From Ruminococcus sp. UBA4240 (GTDB lineage Bacteria > Bacillota > Clostridia > Oscillospirales > Ruminococcaceae): a DNA stretch of 64,000 nucleotides. The translations under genes and the position numbers were made by a program. The DNA lies in contig DGXE01000024.1 in assembly GCA_002395525.1 (NCBI GenBank), positions 21,627 to 85,626 of the forward strand, in the 5' to 3' direction. Below the pieces are notes generated by a model. It did not search any database, was not told where the DNA came from, and saw only the letters and a program-made list of their open reading frames with translations. Of the stretch, positions 43,322 to 53,068 are shown piece by piece. The first letter of the stretch is position 1. Each line of letters begins with the position of its first letter.

Positions 43322-44230
43322 ATGACCGATATCATTATTATTGGAGCAGGAACGGCGGGTATGACCGCCGCCATATATGCCCGCAGAGCCGCAAAGACTG
43401 TGATCGTGTTTGAGGGCATGAGCTACGGCGGACAGATAATCAATACCCCGGAGATAGAGAACTATCCCGCAATTGCGGGGATATCGGGCTTTGACTATGC
43501 CACAAAGCTCTTTGAGCAGTGCTCGGCCTTAGGTGCCGAGATACGCTTTGAAAAGGTCACCGCCCTTGAAGATAAAGGCGCTGTGAAGGCCGTCACCACC
43601 CCTAACGGCACATACGAGGCAAAGGCGGTCATCATCGCCACCGGGTCGGAAAACAGAAAGCTGGGCGTAGAGCGGGAGGATGCCCTTGTGGGAAAGGGCA
43701 TATCCTATTGTGCCACCTGCGACGGCGGCTTTTACAGGGGCAAGAGGGTAGCCGTGGTAGGCGGCGGCAACACAGCCCTTGAAGATGCCCTTTACCTTGC
43801 GGATATTGCAAGCGATGTGTACCTTATCCACCGCAGGGATACCTTCAGAGGGGAGCAGGCCACGGTCGACAGCCTTTCTGCCCGTGAGAACGTGCATTTC
43901 GTGCTGTGCAGCAGGGTGACGGCTCTTGTGGGAGACCCCCGCCTTGAAGGCATCGAGGTCACCGACAATGAGGGCAATGTGCAGGTGATACAGGTAAGCG
44001 GCCTGTTCGTGGCTGTGGGCAGGATACCCAACAACAGGGAATTTGCACAGCTCATCCCCCTTGACGAGGGCGGATATGTGGCAGCCGGAGAGGACTGCAC
44101 CACCCCCGTGCCCGGCATATTTGCCGCCGGGGACAACCGCAGCAAGGCGGTAAGACAGCTTGTCACCGCTGCCGCCGACGGGGCGGTGGCTGCAACACAG
44201 GCTATATCCTATATCAATCTGGGCAGCTGA
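43322..44230 (+). CDS. trxB: Thioredoxin reductase
   Basis: A 302-aa flavoprotein. The FAD motif is 'IIIGAGTAGMTAAIYARRA', the redox disulfide is CATCDG near residue 133, the NADPH motif is 'VAVVGGGNTALEDALYLADI', and the C-terminal FAD segment is 'VPGIFAAGDNR'. It keeps thioredoxin reduced at NADPH expense. A consensus AAGGGGGG site precedes the ATG. It heads the group trxB-vanX-ybaK. Confidence 0.95.
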   Translation: MTDIIIIGAGTAGMTAAIYARRAAKTVIVFEGMSYGGQIINTPEIENYPAIAGISGFDYATKLFEQCSALGAEIRFEKVTALEDKGAVKAVTTPNGTYEAKAVIIATGSENRKLGVEREDALVGKGISYCATCDGGFYRGKRVAVVGGGNTALEDALYLADIASDVYLIHRRDTFRGEQATVDSLSARENVHFVLCSRVTALVGDPRLEGIEVTDNEGNVQVIQVSGLFVAVGRIPNNREFAQLIPLDEGGYVAAGEDCTTPVPGIFAAGDNRSKAVRQLVTAAADGAVAATQAISYINLGS

Positions 44231-44252
44231 GGAAAGGCAGACAGGTCTTGCA

Positions 44253-44891
44253 ATGAAAAAGGATATTATGGACCCTTCCGGGTTTGTGCTGCTGTCGGAC
44301 TATGTGCCCGGCATGATACAGGAGATACGCTACTTCTCCACCTACAACTTCGTGGGGGACAGGATAAACGGCTATGAGGAGCCGGTTGCCCTTATGACCG
44401 CACAGGGGGCGAGGGCTCTGCGCAGGGCGGCGGATGAGCTGAATGTGAAGGGCTACCGCATCAAGGTGTTTGATGCCTACCGCCCCGCAAGGGCTGTGGA
44501 GCACTTTGTCATGTGGGGCATCGAGGATATGGATCTGCGGATGAAACCCTATTTCTACCCCGGGCTTGAAAAGCAGGAGCTTTTTGCAAAGGGGTACATC
44601 GCAGGCAAGTCCTCCCACAGCAGGGGCAGCACGGTGGATCTCACCTTGCTTGACATGGCAAGCGGCAGAGAGGTGGATATGGGCGCACCCTTTGACTATT
44701 TCGGGGAGATTTCACACCCGGATTTCAAAGGCATTACCGAGGAGCAGTACGAAAACCGCCTTATCCTCAGGAATGCCATGCTGAGAAACGGCTTTCTCCC
44801 CATAGACTGCGAGTGGTGGCACTTCACCCTGGCAGATGAGCCCTATCCCGATACCTATTTTGATTTTCCCATAACATCGAAGATGATCTGA
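44253..44891 (+). CDS. D-Ala-D-Ala dipeptidase (VanX/DdpX family)
   Basis: A 212-aa zinc dipeptidase. 'YRIKVFDAYRPARAVEHFV' has the conserved Arg, 'SSHSRGSTVDLTL' gives the zinc His and Asp, and 'DCEWWHFTL' supplies the catalytic Glu and the second zinc His. There is no signal peptide, so it is cytoplasmic, as VanX is. VanX proper depletes D-Ala-D-Ala in vancomycin resistance; here VanA/VanH-type genes are missing, so peptidoglycan recycling or general dipeptide use is more likely. Confidence 0.88.
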   Translation: MKKDIMDPSGFVLLSDYVPGMIQEIRYFSTYNFVGDRINGYEEPVALMTAQGARALRRAADELNVKGYRIKVFDAYRPARAVEHFVMWGIEDMDLRMKPYFYPGLEKQELFAKGYIAGKSSHSRGSTVDLTLLDMASGREVDMGAPFDYFGEISHPDFKGITEEQYENRLILRNAMLRNGFLPIDCEWWHFTLADEPYPDTYFDFPITSKMI

Positions 44892-45374
44892 ATGAAAAAA
44901 GAAGAAAAGACCAATGTAATGCGTATCTTAGACGCAAAGAAGATAAGCTACACCCCCCACAGCTACACCGCCGATCCCACCCTTACCGGGGAGGATATTG
45001 CGGCTATACTGGGGGAGGCTCCGGAGCAGGTGTTCAAGACCCTTGTTACAAGGGGGAAGACAGGGGCATACTATGTGTTCGCTGTCCCCGTGAACGCAGG
45101 GCTTGACCTTAAAAAAGCCGCCAGAGCCGCCGGGGAGAAGTCCGTAGAGATGATAAAGCAGAAGGAGCTGCTGCCCCTTACAGGCTATGTCCACGGGGGC
45201 TGCTCCCCCATAGGCATGAAAAAAGCCTTCAGGACATTTATCCACGAGACTGCCATTCTGTATGACACTATATGTGTAAGCGCAGGGAAGGTGGGCTGCC
45301 AGATAGAGCTGTCCCCCGCAGATCTTATAGATGCGGCATCCCTCACCACAGCAGATGTGGCAGGAGAGGCATAG
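44892..45374 (+). CDS. ybaK: Cys-tRNA(Pro)/aminoacyl-tRNA deacylase, YbaK type
   Basis: A 160-aa editing domain protein. 'NVMRILDAKKISYTPHSYTA', 'QVFKTLVTRG' with the catalytic Lys region, 'YVFAVPVNAGLDLKKAARA' and 'GYVHGGCSPIGMKK' are characteristic. It hydrolyses Cys-tRNA(Pro) made in error by prolyl-tRNA synthetase. It begins directly at the vanX stop (TGA-ATG with no gap) and ends before a strong terminator. Confidence 0.93.
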   Translation: MKKEEKTNVMRILDAKKISYTPHSYTADPTLTGEDIAAILGEAPEQVFKTLVTRGKTGAYYVFAVPVNAGLDLKKAARAAGEKSVEMIKQKELLPLTGYVHGGCSPIGMKKAFRTFIHETAILYDTICVSAGKVGCQIELSPADLIDAASLTTADVAGEA

Positions 45375-45393
45375 AAACACTTAGATATAACAG

Positions 45394-45429
45394 AAATGCA
45401 GATCCTTTCAAAGGGTCTGCATTTTTTTT
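45394..45429 (+). terminator. Intrinsic terminator after ybaK
   Basis: The stem AATGCAGA-CC / GG-TCTGCATT with a CTTTCAAA loop is followed by eight T. Confidence 0.9.
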
Positions 45430-45456
45430 GCCCCGGATGAAAAAAAGCCCCTCTTT

Positions 45457-45491
45457 TTGTTAGTATCTTGTTATAGTGGATGTGGTATACT
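45457..45491 (+). promoter_or_regulatory. TTGTTA-N5-TTGTTA direct repeat and -10 box
   Basis: TTGTTA at 45457-45462 and 45468-45473 (11-bp period), then 12 bp and TATACT (45486-45491). There is no ordinary -35 box at 17 bp. The same layout occurs at 46251-46285. An 11-bp direct repeat fits dimers of OmpR/PhoB-type regulators, so an activator-dependent promoter is likely. Confidence 0.65.
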
Positions 45492-45514
45492 CATAATCAA
45501 AGGGGGCAACAAAC

Positions 45515-46225
45515 ATGAAATTCGATGCATTTACAAAGGTTATTATAGGTGTGGTTTTAGGAGCGGTAGTAATTACCGTTATCCTTTCCAATATGGGGCT
45601 CATCGGGATAAAGCATGAGACGGCAGTCCTCCGTGAAAAGCCCGTGAAGGCAGAGATCGTCGTATTTACCGATGATATAGATACATCCGATTCCCTTTCC
45701 GCCGCATACAGGTTTTACTGCGCCAATACGGACAGCTACTATACCTGCCCGGAGGATGCCCTTGCAGATGCAGGGGATGAGAACGCCGCCGTGTGCGATG
45801 CCTGGGTCATGGCAAATACAGACTGCGCCTATGAACCCTCCTCCGCATATCCCTGGTTCTGCGAAAGGGTGGGCAAGTACTTCACCTGTGAGGAGGATGC
45901 CATTGCCGCAGCCGAGGCTGCGGGAGGCAGCAGGGACGATGTAAGCCTTGCCGGTGTACAGGTGACCACCTCCTCCGGGGCAAGCGTTGTCTACCCCTGG
46001 AAGAACCTTTCCACAGGCCGCTTCTACATGACAAAGGCGGATGCCGCTGCCGCCTCCGGCGGTGATGAGGGCATGGTGACCCTTGCCTATGAGAACTACT
46101 GCACCGACAGTGCCGACGAAGCTCACCCCTGGTTCAACACCGCCTCCGGGAAGTATTACGCTACCGAAGCTGCTGCCAATGCAGCAGGGGACGGCGTGAC
46201 CTTCCTGTGCGGCGAGAGCTTCTGA
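45515..46225 (+). CDS. Membrane-anchored Tyr/Trp repeat protein (four repeats)
   Basis: A 236-aa protein with one N-terminal membrane helix ('VIIGVVLGAVVITVILSNMG', about 9-28) that may act as an uncleaved anchor. Then come four repeats of about 45 aa of the kind found in the 659-aa protein: 'YRFYCANTDSYYTCPEDALA', 'AYPWFCERVGKYFTCEEDAI', 'VYPWKNLSTGRFYMTKADAA' and 'AHPWFNTASGKYYATEAAAN'. Several Cys residues might form disulfides. Function is unknown. It shares its control site with the next gene. Confidence 0.75.
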   Translation: MKFDAFTKVIIGVVLGAVVITVILSNMGLIGIKHETAVLREKPVKAEIVVFTDDIDTSDSLSAAYRFYCANTDSYYTCPEDALADAGDENAAVCDAWVMANTDCAYEPSSAYPWFCERVGKYFTCEEDAIAAAEAAGGSRDDVSLAGVQVTTSSGASVVYPWKNLSTGRFYMTKADAAAASGGDEGMVTLAYENYCTDSADEAHPWFNTASGKYYATEAAANAAGDGVTFLCGESF

Positions 46226-46250
46226 AAAAATTTTTGAAAACCCTGAGTTT

Positions 46251-46285
46251 TTGTTAGGGTGTTGTTATGGTCGGTATGATATAAT
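46251..46285 (+). promoter_or_regulatory. Second TTGTTA-N5-TTGTTA direct repeat and -10 box
   Basis: TTGTTA at 46251-46256 and 46262-46267, then 12 bp and TATAAT (46280-46285), the same geometry as at 45457-45491. An extended -10 (TGA before TATAAT) is present. Confidence 0.65.
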
Positions 46286-46332
46286 TGATACATCAAAGAG
46301 AGAAAAACCTTTGAATTGAAAGGAGCAGATAT

Positions 46333-46815
46333 ATGACAAAGATGAAATTAAGAGCAATGACAGTAGCTTTAATGATAATGTCCCTGTGCGGTGCAGGCGT
46401 TATGGCGGCAAGTGATGCCCCTGCCTGTGAGAAGGAGCTGCCCACCCTTTCCTCCATGCACCAGACAGCAGCTGAGACAGCCGTAAAGCCCCCGATAAAG
46501 AGTCCCGAAAAGCCCCCGATAAAGAGTTCCGACAGACTTACGGGAGTCTACTGCTGGTACTGTGAGCATACAGGAAGATATTACATTGACGAGGAAGATG
46601 CCTACAACGACCAGCCCTATGCCGAGGCAGAGATATACAACGCATGGGAGCTGATGAACCAAGATACCACATACGTTCCCGACGAGAACCACAGATGGTG
46701 CAGCACAAGGACCGGCCTTTGCTACGCCTCCAAGGGAGCAGCCCTTGACATCACCATGGCAATGGGCGGCACTGCCAGCGAAGTAATAGACGTATCTGAG
46801 TACATCAAGAAGTAG
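46333..46815 (+). CDS. Small secreted Tyr/Trp repeat protein (two repeats)
   Basis: A 160-aa exported protein. Signal peptide to about residue 26 ('AMTVALMIMSLCGAGVMAAS'). Next is a linker with the duplicated PPIKS unit ('VKPPIKSPEKPPIKSSDR'), then two repeats: 'VYCWYCEHTGRYYIDEEDAY' with the trailing 'EIYNAWELMNQDTTYV', and 'HRWCSTRTGLCYASKGAALD'. The 'YNAWE' segment also occurs in the first repeats of the 659-aa protein, so these are paralogues. AAAGGAG lies upstream of the ATG. Function is unknown. Confidence 0.75.
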   Translation: MTKMKLRAMTVALMIMSLCGAGVMAASDAPACEKELPTLSSMHQTAAETAVKPPIKSPEKPPIKSSDRLTGVYCWYCEHTGRYYIDEEDAYNDQPYAEAEIYNAWELMNQDTTYVPDENHRWCSTRTGLCYASKGAALDITMAMGGTASEVIDVSEYIKK

Positions 46816-46921
46816 TATAAACAAACACGCTTGTGTCTCTTTACAGAGTTTTCATACACTTTCTCCTTCCCCCCTATACAGCAGCCCCCCTGACCGGATC
46901 TTCGGCAGGGGGGGTGTTGTA

Positions 46922-47139
46922 TTAGAAGCAAGAAACAAGATGCAAGAAGCAAGATCATGTGATGATGACCATGCGGCTTGCACCCTCTTTCCACACAAAA
47001 GCGCAGCGTTTAAGGGCAGCCATATGGTCATCGTCACATCATCGCAAAAGCAGCGCTTTTGCGAAACACAGCAGAGGGCAGCAGCAAGCCATTCCCCGTC
47101 ACTCTTTCTTGCCTCTTGCCTCTAACCTCTAACTTCTAT
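46922..47139. repeat. Inverted-repeat intergenic element, family 1, copy C
   Basis: Left end TTAGAAGCAAGAAACAAG; right end (47106-47138) reads on the other strand ATAGAAGTTAGAGGTTAGAG then GCAAGAGGCAAG. Inside are GGTCATCGTCACATC and an imperfect palindrome CGCAAAAGCAGCGCTTTTGCG cut here into its two arms CGCAAAAG and CTTTTGCG. The right end includes the stop codon of the DtxR-type gene. No ORF inside. Confidence 0.65.
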
Positions 47140-47537
47140 CCGGGCAGACAACTCTTGTCCTCACATTCCCTGCATTTTTCGATGTGGCGCTTGAGCTTGT
47201 TGAAGGATTCGGAGCTGATGTCGTGCTCCAGCTTGCAGGCATCCTCTGCGGCAAGGTCGCCGTCCACGCCCAGGTTTTTCAGCCAGTCGGTCAGCACAAC
47301 GTGCTTTTCGTATATGCTCTCTGCCACTATGCGCCCCGCCTGTGTAAGGGTGATGTAGCCGGAATCGTCGATGTTGATGAAGCCGCCCTCCTTAAGCAGA
47401 CCCACGGCACGGCTCACACTGGGCTTTGATACCTGCATCTCACGGGAAATGTCGATGGAGCGCACTTCCCCGCTCCTGTTGTGTATGATAAGTATGCTTT
47501 CAAGGTAGTCCTCGCCGGATCTTCTCAGTTCGTGCAT
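47136..47537 (-). CDS. DtxR/MntR family metal-dependent repressor
   Basis: A 133-aa regulator. The N-terminal winged helix ('LRRSGEDYLESILII', 'SIDISREMQVSKPSVSRAVG') is followed by the dimerisation and metal-binding domain ('VVLTDWLKNLGVDGDLAAED', 'ACKLEHDIS', 'HIEKCRECEDKSC'). Without an SH3 domain it is like MntR and short DtxR proteins. It represses metal-uptake genes when Mn2+ or Fe2+ is plentiful. No metal transporter is adjacent, so it acts elsewhere. The stop codon TAG lies within a repeat element. Confidence 0.9.
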   Translation of the reverse strand: MHELRRSGEDYLESILIIHNRSGEVRSIDISREMQVSKPSVSRAVGLLKEGGFINIDDSGYITLTQAGRIVAESIYEKHVVLTDWLKNLGVDGDLAAEDACKLEHDISSESFNKLKRHIEKCRECEDKSCLPG

Positions 47538-47567
47538 AATGACCCTCCCTTATGATTTGTCACCATT

Positions 47568-47596
47568 ATTTTAATATATTAAAGCGTTTTTGTCAA
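47568..47596 (-). promoter_or_regulatory. Promoter of the DtxR/MntR-type gene
   Basis: TTGACA, 17 bp, TAAAAT on the minus strand, 31 bp before the start. Confidence 0.75.
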
Positions 47597-47758
47597 GGGG
47601 GGAGGAGGATAACCACAAAATCAAATTTTACAAAATCAATCACGGCAGCTCACCGGGGAGCGGTATGCAAAGCCCCGGATGATGACAACCATAAACGGCA
47701 TGAGCCGAGGGTCAGCCTGCTGCTTCGGGGGTGTGCGGAAAAAACTCTTTTTCACCCC

Positions 47759-47787
47759 TTGCATTTATAATCGTGATGTGGTATAAT
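47759..47787 (+). promoter_or_regulatory. Promoter of the pyrG operon
   Basis: TTGCAT, 17 bp, TATAAT. The region between it and 47597 (about 160 bp) has no ORF or hairpin I can support. Confidence 0.8.
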
Positions 47788-47820
47788 ATTCTAAATGTGT
47801 TTATTTGCCATGTACGCCGT

Positions 47821-47852
47821 CGGGAACATAGTGCCGCAAGTGCCTGTTCCGG
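47821..47852 (+). promoter_or_regulatory. Stem-loop in the pyrG leader
   Basis: GGAACA pairs with TGTTCC, with GTGCCGCAAGTGC between; no T run follows. Some Gram-positive pyrG genes are controlled by leader attenuation, but the terminator expected for that is not seen here. Confidence 0.4.
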
Positions 47853-47868
47853 GGGTACAGCGAACTAA

Positions 47869-49494
<1,626 letters not shown>

Positions 49495-49512
49495 GCCGCA
49501 GTGGAGATAAAG

Positions 49513-51747
49513 ATGAAGAGTAACCATAGATTTTTTGCCTTTGCTGCCGCTGTGATGATGCTCTCCGGGATCAGTATGCCCGTATCCGCCGAGGAGCGCA
49601 CCTTCACCGTGGGCTTTGATGCAGAGTTCCCCCCCTACGGCTATCAGGACGAAAGCGGGGAGTACGTGGGCTTTGACCTTGACCTGGCACAAGAGGTGTG
49701 CAAGAGAAACGGCTGGGAGCTGGTAAAGCAGCCCATAGACTGGGACTCCAAGGATATGGAGCTTTCCACAGGGGCGATCGACTGCATCTGGAACGGCTTT
49801 ACCATAGACGGCAGAGAGGATGCCTACACCTGGTCGGTGCCCTATATCGACAACTCACAGGTAATAGTAGTGAAGGAGGATTCGGGAATATCCGAAGCCT
49901 TGGACCTTGCAGGGAAGACTGTCTGCGTACAGGCGGATTCCTCAGCCCTTGCCGCCCTTACGGGGGAGGATGCAACGGATGAGAACAAGGCGCTGTGTGC
50001 CTCCTTTGCGGAGCTTTCCCAGGTGGGGGACTACAACAGCGCATTCTTAAACCTTGATACAGGCGCTGTGGATGCGGTCATACTGGACTACGGCGTGGCA
50101 AACTACGAGGTGGCCAGCCGCAGCGGCTTTATCATTCTCGAAGAGCCTATATCCTCGGAGAAATACGGCGTGGGCTTTCTCAAAGGCAACACCGCCCTTC
50201 GTGATACAGTGCAGAACACCCTCTTTGACATGGCTGATGACGGCACCTTCGGGACAATAGCCGAAAAATGGGACTTGTCCGACAGCGTGTGCATATCCCA
50301 GTACTACCGTGCCCAGTCATTTGTTGATATGGACACCTTCACCGTGGGCTTTGATGCAGAGTTTCCCCCCTACGGCTATCAGGACGAAAGCGGGGAGTAT
50401 GTGGGCTTTGACCTTGATCTGGCACAAGAGGTGTGCAAGAGAAACGGCTGGGAGCTGGTAAAGCAGCCCATAGACTGGGACTCCAAGGACATGGAGCTTT
50501 CCACAGGGGCGATCGACTGTATCTGGAACGGCTTCACCATAGACGGCAGAGAGGATGCCTACACCTGGTCGGTGCCCTATATAGACAACTCACAGGTAAT
50601 AGTGGTGAAGGAGGATTCGGGAATATCCGAAGCCTTGGACCTTGCAGGGAAGACTGTCTGCGTGCAGGCGGATTCCTCAGCCCTTGCCGCCCTTACGGGG
50701 GAGGATGCAACGGATGAGAACAAGGCGCTGTGCGCCTCCTTTGCGGAGCTTTCCCAGGTGGGAGACTACAACAGCGCATTCTTAAACCTTGACACAGGTG
50801 CTGTGGATGCGGTCATACTGGACTACGGCGTGGCAAACTACGAGGTGGAGAGCCGGGATGGCTTTATCATTCTCGAAGAGCCTATATCCTCCGAGAAATA
50901 CGGCGTGGGCTTTCTCAAAGGCAACACCGCCCTGCGTGACACAGTGCAGAACACCCTCTTTGACATGGCTGATGACGGCACCTTCGGGACAATAGCCGAA
51001 AAATGGGGCCTGACCGACAGCGTGTGCATCGAGAGAGCAGCCGCCGGCACAGAAGCAGCCCCCGCTCCGGAAAAGAGCGGCAGCAAGTATTCCCTGTCAA
51101 ACCTTGGGTTCATAGCATCACAGCTTTTAAAGGGGCTGCTGGCTTCCTGCAGCATATTCTTCCTCACGCTTGTATTTTCCCTCCCCTTAGGGCTTATCAT
51201 CGCCTTCGGGAGAATGTCGAGGATACGCCCCCTGCGGTGGCTGATAAAGCTGTACATCTCGGTAGTGAGGGGTACTCCTCTCATGCTGCAGCTGCTGGTG
51301 GTGTTCTTCGGCCCCTACTATATCTTCGGCATAAAGACGCCCTCATCCTATCGCTTTATAGCGGTGATAATCGGCTTCTCCCTCAACTATGCCGCCTACT
51401 TTGCAGAGATATACCGTGCAGGCATACAGGCAGTAAGCCCGGGACAGCATGAGGCTGCACAGATACTGGGCTACACAAAGACACAGACCTTCTTCCGCAT
51501 AATCTTCCCCCAGATGGTCAAAAACATCCTTCCTGCCGCCACAAACGAGATAATCACCCTTGTAAAGGATACATCCCTTGCCTTTGCGGTGTCCTATACC
51601 GAGATGTTCAACGCCGCAAAGCGGGTGGCAGCGGCACAGACCACTATCATGCCCCTTTTTGTGGCAGGCCTGTTCTACTACATCTTCAATGCCCTTGTGG
51701 CACTGGTGATGTCCAGGATAGAAAAGAGAATGAACTACTTCAAATAA
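49513..51747 (+). CDS. Amino-acid ABC transporter: two near-identical binding domains fused to the permease
   Basis: A 744-aa single chain. A signal peptide (to about residue 27, no lipobox Cys) is followed by two solute-binding domains of about 225-245 aa, each starting 'FTVGFDAEFPPYGYQDESGE'. They differ at only a handful of residues (for example VASRSGF versus VESRDGF). A HisM/GlnP-type permease domain follows from about residue 530 ('GLLASCSIFFLTLVFSLPLG', EAA-like loop 'SPGQHEAAQILGYTKTQTFF'). This is the layout of lactococcal GlnP (SBD1-SBD2-TMD), whose two domains have diverged in specificity; here they have not. A polar amino acid such as glutamine is likely. The ATG at 49513 has GGAG upstream; a GTG at 49501 does not. 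Confidence 0.9.
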   Translation: MKSNHRFFAFAAAVMMLSGISMPVSAEERTFTVGFDAEFPPYGYQDESGEYVGFDLDLAQEVCKRNGWELVKQPIDWDSKDMELSTGAIDCIWNGFTIDGREDAYTWSVPYIDNSQVIVVKEDSGISEALDLAGKTVCVQADSSALAALTGEDATDENKALCASFAELSQVGDYNSAFLNLDTGAVDAVILDYGVANYEVASRSGFIILEEPISSEKYGVGFLKGNTALRDTVQNTLFDMADDGTFGTIAEKWDLSDSVCISQYYRAQSFVDMDTFTVGFDAEFPPYGYQDESGEYVGFDLDLAQEVCKRNGWELVKQPIDWDSKDMELSTGAIDCIWNGFTIDGREDAYTWSVPYIDNSQVIVVKEDSGISEALDLAGKTVCVQADSSALAALTGEDATDENKALCASFAELSQVGDYNSAFLNLDTGAVDAVILDYGVANYEVESRDGFIILEEPISSEKYGVGFLKGNTALRDTVQNTLFDMADDGTFGTIAEKWGLTDSVCIERAAAGTEAAPAPEKSGSKYSLSNLGFIASQLLKGLLASCSIFFLTLVFSLPLGLIIAFGRMSRIRPLRWLIKLYISVVRGTPLMLQLLVVFFGPYYIFGIKTPSSYRFIAVIIGFSLNYAAYFAEIYRAGIQAVSPGQHEAAQILGYTKTQTFFRIIFPQMVKNILPAATNEIITLVKDTSLAFAVSYTEMFNAAKRVAAAQTTIMPLFVAGLFYYIFNALVALVMSRIEKRMNYFK
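49603..51033 (+). repeat. 735-bp tandem duplication of the solute-binding domain
   Basis: 49603-50298 and 50338-51033 are nearly identical at the DNA level, offset by 735 bp (245 codons). Most differences are silent third-position changes. Divergence is abrupt at the C-terminal linkers. Confidence 0.95.
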
Positions 51748-51789
51748 GGTGCTGACAGTCCCGTCGGGGACGATCTGAAAGGGAACATA

Positions 51790-52566
51790 ATGATCTTACT
51801 TGAAACCAGAAACATAAAAAAATCCTTCGGTGATGTGCAGATACTCAAGGATGTGAGCATGAACGTGGAAAAGGGGGAGGTCATCTCCATCCTAGGTCCC
51901 TCCGGCTCCGGGAAGACCACCTTCCTGCGGTGCCTTGCCATGCTTGAGACCATAGACAGCGGAGAGATATCCTACCTTGGGGAAAAGGCAGCCACGACCC
52001 ACACCGACCCCTCAGGCACAGCAAGAGCCGTCTACGCAAAGGGCAAAGAGCTTAAAAAGATAAAGAGCTATTTCGGTCTGGTGTTCCAGAACTTCAACCT
52101 TTTCCCCCATTACACGGTGATGCAGAACCTGACGGATGCCCCAATACACGTACAGGGGGTATCCCGTGAGGAGGCGGTGAAAAGGGCGGAGCACCTGCTT
52201 GAAAGGATCGGCATGACCGACCGTGCGGGGCACTATCCATCGCAGCTCTCCGGAGGGCAGCAGCAGCGTGTTGCCATAGCCCGTGCTTTGTGCATGGAGC
52301 CTCAGATACTCTTCTTTGACGAGCCCACCTCCGCACTTGACCCGGAGCTTACCGCAGAGATACTGAAGCTCCTTAAAGGCCTTGCCGCAGAGAAGATGAC
52401 TATGGTGATAGTCACCCATGAGATAGACTTTGCCCGTGCAGTGTCTGACAGGGTCATATTCATGGACGGGGGCGTTATCGTGGAGCAGGGGGCACCAAAG
52501 GATGTCATAGACAACCCCTCCAACGAACGCACAAGGGCATTCCTTAAAAAGATGCAGGAGATCTGA
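51790..52566 (+). CDS. glnQ: Polar amino-acid ABC transporter ATPase (GlnQ type)
   Basis: A 258-aa ATPase. Walker [12 protein letters not shown]-loop '[15 protein letters not shown]', signature [15 protein letters not shown], Walker B '[14 protein letters not shown]', switch His in 'IVTHEI'. An insertion of about 15 residues ('[20 protein letters not shown]') sits before the Q-loop. It powers the fused binding-protein permease encoded 42 bp upstream. Confidence 0.96.
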   Translation: MILLETRNIKKSFGDVQILKDVSMNVEKGEVISILGPSGSGKTTFLRCLAMLETIDSGEISYLGEKAATTHTDPSGTARAVYAKGKELKKIKSYFGLVFQNFNLFPHYTVMQNLTDAPIHVQGVSREEAVKRAEHLLERIGMTDRAGHYPSQLSGGQQQRVAIARALCMEPQILFFDEPTSALDPELTAEILKLLKGLAAEKMTMVIVTHEIDFARAVSDRVIFMDGGVIVEQGAPKDVIDNPSNERTRAFLKKMQEI

Positions 52567-52567
52567 T

Positions 52568-53047
52568 ATGGATATTAGAGTAGGCCACGGTTATGACGTG
52601 CATAAGCTGATAGCAGGCAGACCCCTTATCCTGGGGGGGAAGGAGATACCCTTCCCCTTCGGGCTTTTCGGCCATTCCGATGCGGATGTGCTGACCCATG
52701 CCATAATGGATGCCCTTCTTGGGGCGTGCGCCCTTGGGGACATAGGTCAGCACTTCCCCGACAGCGACGAAAAATACAAGGGTGCGGACAGCATCGACCT
52801 TCTGGAAAAGGTACGGGAGATAATAGGGGAAAAGGGCTATGCCATCGGCAACATAGATGCCACCATCGTATGCCAGAAGCCCAAGCTTGCCCCCTTTATC
52901 CACGGTATGCGTGAAAACATTGCCGCCGCCTGCAGGATAGACATTGACAGGGTGAGCATCAAAGCCACCACCGAGGAGGGTCTTGGCTTTACCGGCAGAA
53001 GTGACGGCATAGCCGCCCATGCAGTGGCGCTTGTGACAAAGAACTGA
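52568..53047 (+). CDS. ispF: 2-C-methyl-D-erythritol 2,4-cyclodiphosphate synthase
   Basis: A 159-aa MEP-pathway enzyme. '[11 protein letters not shown]' holds the zinc Asp and His, '[20 protein letters not shown]' the third zinc His, and '[20 protein letters not shown]' the trimer-interface signature. It cyclises CDP-ME 2-phosphate. It begins 1 nt after the glnQ stop, so it is probably translated from the pyrG-glnQ transcript. ispE lies 28 kb away. Confidence 0.96.
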   Translation: MDIRVGHGYDVHKLIAGRPLILGGKEIPFPFGLFGHSDADVLTHAIMDALLGACALGDIGQHFPDSDEKYKGADSIDLLEKVREIIGEKGYAIGNIDATIVCQKPKLAPFIHGMRENIAAACRIDIDRVSIKATTEEGLGFTGRSDGIAAHAVALVTKN

Positions 53048-53068
53048 TATATAAAGGGCAGTGATGAT

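Noticed and set aside
44253..44891. Vancomycin resistance locus
   Set aside because: Only a VanX-like dipeptidase is present; no VanH, VanA/B ligase or VanRS sits next to it.
47821..47852. Riboswitch or attenuator before pyrG
   Set aside because: There is a hairpin but no terminator T run or conserved aptamer core that I can recognise.
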